Shown here piece after piece: positions 58,719-64,000 of a DNA stretch of 64,000 bases. The DNA is taken from NCBI GenBank assembly GCA_973895155.1, contig OZ316895.1, forward strand, positions 19,406,001 to 19,470,000, in the 5' to 3' direction. The notes beneath the pieces are model-generated. The model was not told the origin of the DNA. It was given only the letters and a program-made list of their open reading frames with translations, and ran no database searches. The DNA comes from Marsupella aquatica (taxonomy: Eukaryota > Marchantiophyta). How positions within the stretch are numbered: the stretch's first letter is position 1; the number at the start of each line of letters is the position of its first letter. A program made the position numbers and the translations under genes.

Positions 58719-59901
58719 GGACTGGGCTACCAGCTACTCAGACATGCTTTCACTGTGAATATTGTATACATTCGTGCCCAGAATCTTCCTTTCCATGCCC
58801 TCGTTTGACAACAGCAAGTCTAGCCTCGATGGGGTCAAGTTTTCCCAGTGCAAATGAGGTGTCTTTACACCTGAGGACTCGATTATGTTCAAAGGCCATA
58901 GAACCTGGGTGAGGGGTTCAAATAAGGATTCAACTGCAAAGAGCAGAACTTTAAGCAACCGGAGATCAGGAACACTTTCTTTCGTTGCAGTTCTAATTGC
59001 TGCAAATGACAACGAAGCTTGTCTACTCGACTTATTCCGAGAAGGCTTCCAGTGAACACCTTTTGATTCATTGCTTCTCGTCATCCTCCTAGAGTCCCAG
59101 CCTAAGCGTTGGCAACTTGCTTCGTCAACAAACTGCAGTGTCTACCATTTTTTGAAGAATTGTAGTCTGAAAAGTAGGCTGTGTAGCAGTTGGTATAGAC
59201 GTTCAGCAATAGAAGTTCGGCAATAATTGCTGGATTTGTTACCGGAAAAGGCAGTTAACCCTGAACTGGGGATAAATGTATCCTACCTTCAGATGATCTT
59301 TGGGATGTTGAAAGTTTCCTCGCGGAGTTTCTTCTGCCAGCAGAGAGAAGGATAATGCTCTGGAATTAGAGAAGGTCGCACTGTCATCTACGAATTATTG
59401 TTCCGTAGAACATGTGGATCATGACTTCGATGTATTATACAGGTCACCAAAGAAAATCACGAGGACGTGGGATTTGGTCACCTTATCTTCTCGGTTTTAA
59501 GCTCTACAACGCTACCAGTACGGGGGCAGTTGTTTGTGATTCAAATGGAAGCGTTTCTTGGACTCAAATAACCATGTAAAATGTATATGTTAATAGTCCG
59601 GCTCACCATTCGTCATCGTGATTGTTTTCTTCTACAATTGAAACTTTCAACGACAACAAAATAGTAGAGCAACAGGCCAGCATCACAACGGCAACATGTG
59701 ACGTAGATGGGCGACAGCTGCACCCCTGCCAACACTGCTGCTTGGAGAGTTCGAGAGTAACAATTCTTATATTTTGAATTGGATTGTATTCTACGAAAAC
59801 TGACAGAAATAAATGCCAAGACACGCTGCAAATGTCTACCAAAATATCCATTGAGTATGCTGGAAGATTCGGACTGATTGCCCAGATAGACTGACATAAC
59901 C

Positions 59902-60010
59902 CACATGGACCTCAGCCACACCCCGTGTTTTTCTCAGATGATACATATTACACTGAACCACATGGACCTCAGAAAACCATCTGTTTTTCTCAGATGATAC
60001 ATAGTACAAC
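59902..60010. repeat. Tandem duplication, two units of about 55 bp
   Basis: Both units start CACATGGACCTCAG and share TGTTTTTCTCAGATGATACATA; the period is 57 bases. Unit-internal words (CTGAGAAAAAC / GTTTTTCTCAG) are partly self-complementary. Between 58719 and 60200 I see no gene. Confidence 0.75.
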
Positions 60011-60199
60011 AAAGAGTGAAATGTGAGAAGACAGCAAGTCTTCTCAGACGACAAGACAGCAAGAAAGTCATCTTTGGAAATTATTTTAATTGAAAGGAAA
60101 TATTTCTTTGAGTGAAATGTGGTTGTATAATGTCTTGAAATAATTATAAACCGTTGGGTAGTTAATATGACCAAAGTAGAGTAACCTGTGGAACCGTTG

Positions 60200-60588
60200 G
60201 TCCATTGCCTAGCCCACTGGCTTATGGTTACACAAGACTGACTCGGACAGATGGGACAATGGTTGGCCCAGAAGGCCCATCCTGTGCTACAGCCAAGACA
60301 ATGACAGCACTAAGTATAGACCAATGTGCAACCAATGCGAAAGTATTATTCTATACAATAGCGTGTTGGTGCTCAAGACCTATAGCAACAAGTCGAGCTT
60401 TTAGATGGCCAGGTTGGATTGTCGAGATCATAAATAGCTTTAGATTTGTACATCCGTTTTGATGATACTGCGTGTCTACCTTGAGACAGCTTTGTAAATT
60501 CCCAGGTGTTATTCTTTATCAAGCTATCGACTTGTTCTTCAAATTGATTGCAGCCCACTGATTGCAGCCCACTGTTCAGGGTTCCCAT
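60200..60588 (-). pseudogene. Copia reverse transcriptase fragment
   Basis: The minus strand reads EEQVDSLIKNNTWEFTKLSQGRHAVSSKRMYKSKA, the typical start of the copia RT domain. After a small frameshift it continues ARLVAIGLEHQHAIV, then NNTFALVAHWSILSAVIVLAVAQDG, equivalent to the ARLVAKGFEQ...TFAPVAK segment. The catalytic YVDD part is absent. The sequence differs clearly from the copia element at 8466-16188, so it comes from another lineage. Confidence 0.75.
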
Positions 60589-60789
60589 ATAGCTGCTCCA
60601 AATGGAATGTCATCAATCACACAGTAAGTGGTTTTGACTACGCAGAAATTAACATCCTTGGGGAAATGCATCATCACTCTAATCCTTAAACGTAGATTTA
60701 ACGCAGGGTCTAAACGACCCCCATCAGGACAACTTGGCCTCGAATAAACTAATTGAAATTCATTCAAAAAACCAGCATACAACAAGGGC

Positions 60790-63184
60790 GGACATCAGGA
60801 CAACTTACAATATTTTGGATCTACTACAATGGTAAATGAATAAGCCCCGTATGCTTGGCTACTGAACAGCAGGATACCAGCCACGTTCTGAACATTTTCT
60901 TAGAGGAATGCTAACATGCCTGGTCGACGACAATCAGTGTCGTCGTAGCAATCTCCTACTCCGATGGCATGTATGACAATTCTAAGAATTGAGTGCCAAA
61001 CGCTACTTCCCATTTCCCTCAAGAGTAATTACAAAACTCGATGTGATAAGGAAGCGGTTGCTGAATTAGATGTGACACAAACACAGTAATAACTATGCTT
61101 TGGTTTGATTACCCATGTCCTTCTCTTCAAAGATGTGTAGATCACCTTCGTAGATAGTAACCTTGCGCGACACGTACACATAGATAATATTAGCCAAAAT
61201 TCGACTCATCATAATATCATCGCATGGCTCAATTGGTATTTTTTAGTTTTGGAGGTTGTACACGGCTCAGTATACGTCTCCCCTACCTAGCAGACTAGGT
61301 CTAACAGGGTCTGTCGCATATTGCCTTGGTATTTAAGATCTCTAAAGCCTCGTGACCGACCAGGAGGACAGACCTTGGCAACCACAGACAAAATTGTCTT
61401 AGTACAAGGTTTTGAAGTCCGATGTAACACACTGGAAGTATAGACCCAATCCCTGATCCTAAGTCCAAAGTTTGTTTGACTGAACGACTGCTTGCAAAAA
61501 ATTGAGAACTAGTTGGAGTGGCCTGCAGCACCAGGTAGTCAAAGGAGATTCGAGGGAACGACCCCAACAATCGCGAACTTTACAGCTGTGCACCGAACTT
61601 GCCCGGCTGACTCGGTGCTAGCTATCGGGGCGGGAGAAATACAAGATCAATGGATAAAATATTGCCCGAACAAATACTAATCCAAATCGCTTCGGGCTGC
61701 AGCATGGTCGGGGTCTGATGCCCTACTATGATCCATGAGATTCCAGTGTTTTAGCTTTTACTTTGCGAGTTCCAATTTCATCTGCTCTCCGTGAATCATC
61801 CTAAACCAAACTCAAATCAACATGTAGTTTGAATCTGCAAATTATTCTTACTGACAGGTGTCCTGTTTGTTCAGAAATGGATCTAGGTTTATTCAAGGAA
61901 AAAATCTCCCACAACTTTGAAGGTGTTTTGCTCATCAACACACTTCTAGAGTTTAGTGAATCTCGAAATCCCTTGGATTTCCTCTCAGATTAACAAGGAA
62001 GAAATTCTATTAGAATAGAAGAGCCAAACGTTGTTGCTGCTAACCTAAACCTGCAGCAGACTCGTGAGAAAGGTTTGCTCACCCATCAATTTGAGGGTAT
62101 CGAGTAATCGCTGGACCGTGGGTTGAACTTCAGAACCCATCTCCAGATGAGGAGTATCCAAAGAAATCTGCTAATTCTCACAAACACTACAAAAAGCCTC
62201 TTCAAACAGCAACGGACCTGCTTGTCAGAGCCTTGACAGGAACTGACAAGTAATTCGAACATAGAAGGCATCGTCATTTAAATCCTGCATCACATGTTGA
62301 CATGACGGTATTACAGATTTGCCTCTCTTCTACATCTCTCTAAAACTGAGGGTACATTGTGCTCAGAAGGGAGAAGGACCGCTTAATAGGTACTAAATTT
62401 TCTCTGGACTTAGTTTCATGAAACCCAGAGATTGACTGCGAAGAAATAACCAATGCCATTTCCATGCTAAGAAGGATTGCCGCTAGCTAAAACATTTCTT
62501 ACTTGTGAAAGTCTCCGTTTTGGTCTACAGCAATTGCTCTATTCATGCCAACTTCTTCATCCTATACATACAGGGACGTCAAAACATCCTGGACCAACTG
62601 GATAAATTTAACAACAGTGTCCTCTAAACATGACTGTATTCAAATATTACCTTGACGCGGCGACTGGAAATCCCCCGCCAATGTCTCCGCTTCACAAATT
62701 GTCGAAATCACTCAATACAAGCCACCAACTGTGCAAACTGCTCACGTCTCTGAGTATGGGAAGCCTAGAACCCCAAGAGCGCATCCTTACTGGATCTTCT
62801 TCTCAGTGGCAAATGTATCAAGCAGTGACTGTATCTGGGAAATAAACTCTGATTGAAAGATTGAATTGTCACCATCTGCGAGGATAGGTCCACCATGCAA
62901 ACGAAAGCAACTGTTATACCACCATCACATTACCCTATATACCCGTATATGTTATCAAGTGAGCACCCAATGAACTGCAAGTACAAGACGTGTTCTCCGA
63001 CCTGTGTTAGCTTTGCTGTGTTTGCAAAGCACAAATGCAAATCAGATTGTATATAGAAGGAAGAAACTTGGACTTTGAACAGGGATATAGTTTGACAAAA
63101 TAAGAAAATTCTTCATAACGTTTACTCTTTCGAGATTAGATGGCCCTTAGGGCTGGAACAAAACCAGGCCTAGCAAGCAGGAGA
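60790..63184. other. No gene seen between the copia fragment and the channel gene
   Basis: About 2.4 kb without a supported gene. Open frames (for example 61301-61570 minus and 62630-62845 plus) are short and lack recognisable motifs. The part nearest 63185 should contain the 3' untranslated region of the minus-strand channel gene. Confidence 0.4.
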
Positions 63185-64000
63185 CTAATAAAACTTCGAT
63201 CGAGATATGTCAAATGGGTTTAAGGATAAACCGTTCAAGTCTCCTTCCTCTTGCTCTTCAGATGATACAATATGTAGATGATCACCATCTCGCACTACCT
63301 CCAAATCATCAATCTCAGCCCCTTCCCTTGAAAGCACTTTGGTGGGTTCATAATTGAATCTATTCCCTGTAAATTGACAAGGTCGCTTTGTGTGATCAGC
63401 CACTGCATTAGCCATCGGATATCTTCCCTTCAAAATACTACATAACTTGAATATTGCAAAATGAACTCCCAGCATTGTGTGCACGTAATGAGTTGCACTT
63501 CCGAAGGCGACTATGAATCCTGTTAAACTTTAAGAAGCATCAGTATCGAGAACAGTACTGCATAGAGACACTATCAAGGAAATTTGTAGCTGCTCACCTG
63601 CAAGATCAAGAAGGTCTCTGAGCGACTTCGGAAGAAGTATCACCTTTCCTGATATTTTTTGTGCTTTGCTTCGTGGGTGATATTGATAAATTGTCACACG
63701 CTTGCTTGTTGCAGCCTGTGTCCTCGGCATGCCTTTCGCTAGACGTCCTAGACTCGGATCGCTTGGGTGAGAAGGAGGGTCAGCTAGAATTTGTAAAATG
63801 GTATTCGTCCCACTCGTTCTATCCCTTGTTGCTTTAAGTACCGGTTTAACCACCCCTGGACGGATACTATCTTTGATAATTGCATCCACTTGTGGACTTT
63901 TACCGGTTTTGTCTAACGTACCCAGACTACACGACTTTTTCCCTTTAGACCCTACACTCTCGTTTTCATTCCTGTATTTGTCCTCTACGACGGTAACGTT
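63185..64000 (-). CDS. Shaker-type K+ channel, C-terminal KHA region (partial)
   Basis: The 3' end of a minus-strand gene whose beginning lies beyond the right edge. Exon (>64000)-63598 codes a polar linker, then SKRVTIYQYHPRSK, then GKVILLPKSLRDLLDLA. After an intron (63597-63367), exon 63366-63185 continues NRFNYEPTKVLSREGAEIDDLEVVRDGDHLHIVS and ends SRSKFY. Splicing gives LLDLAGNRFNYEPTKVL in frame. This is the KHA domain at the C-terminus of plant voltage-gated K+ channels (AKT/KAT/SKOR group), where it aids subunit clustering. Pore and cyclic-nucleotide-binding domains are outside the window, so the subgroup cannot be named. The charged linker before KHA is where some members carry ankyrin repeats; none is visible here. 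Confidence 0.82.

Noticed and set aside
1-64000. tRNA, rRNA or organelle-derived inserts
   Set aside because: No cloverleaf, rRNA core or clear plastid/mitochondrial gene segment was recognised; the mitochondrial protein gene is nuclear, with introns and a presequence.

Overview
This window is nuclear DNA from a land plant. Four plant gene families are recognisable: mitochondrial succinyl-CoA ligase alpha subunit, a PHO1-type SPX-EXS phosphate exporter, a RING-CH (MARCH-type) membrane E3 ligase, and the KHA tail of a Shaker-type K+ channel. Introns are GT-AG and mostly short (about 100-850 bases), and interstitial telomere-type CCCTAAA repeats occur. A SWIM-containing transposase-like family in the middle is one I associate mainly with bryophytes, lycophytes and ferns. 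Together with the compact introns this hints at a non-seed plant, but the species cannot be fixed from the sequence.

Layout: 1-2.6 kb holds a decayed ORF and a foldback element. 2.7-5.7 kb holds the complete seven-exon succinyl-CoA ligase alpha gene. 5.7-8.4 kb is gene-free with short tandem duplications. 8.47-16.19 kb is one complete but dead Ty1/copia element with LTRs, a 5-bp target duplication and a nested MITE. 16.4-22 kb holds another MITE, a CACTA-type transposase pseudogene with mismatched ends, and a copia-type LTR with primer-binding site. 24.2-31.0 kb is an intact 14-exon PHO1 gene. 31-39 kb is mostly gene-free with a LINE-like remnant, two more MITEs and a repeat-coding ORF. 39.2-49.9 kb is a mosaic: repeat-rich flanks that resemble each other in direct orientation, two F-box-like fragments, and a decayed SWIM transposase-like gene that was itself hit by a 1758-bp CACTA element. 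50-55.6 kb carries further transposon debris, including a retroelement endonuclease-like remnant split by an insertion. 55.9-58.7 kb is the RING-CH gene, followed by a copia RT fragment. The KHA end of the K+ channel runs off the right edge on the minus strand.

The four host genes show no operon-like link; each is a separate transcription unit in a transposon-rich matrix. The most informative content is structural: a four-copy MITE family with 8-bp target duplications, nested CACTA elements with inverted arrays of subterminal motifs, strand-biased C-to-T decay of the copia LTRs, and a dispersed GGCGAGGGTCTCTGAGAT-like motif that marks the 39-50 kb mosaic. All exon models and boundaries were made by eye.
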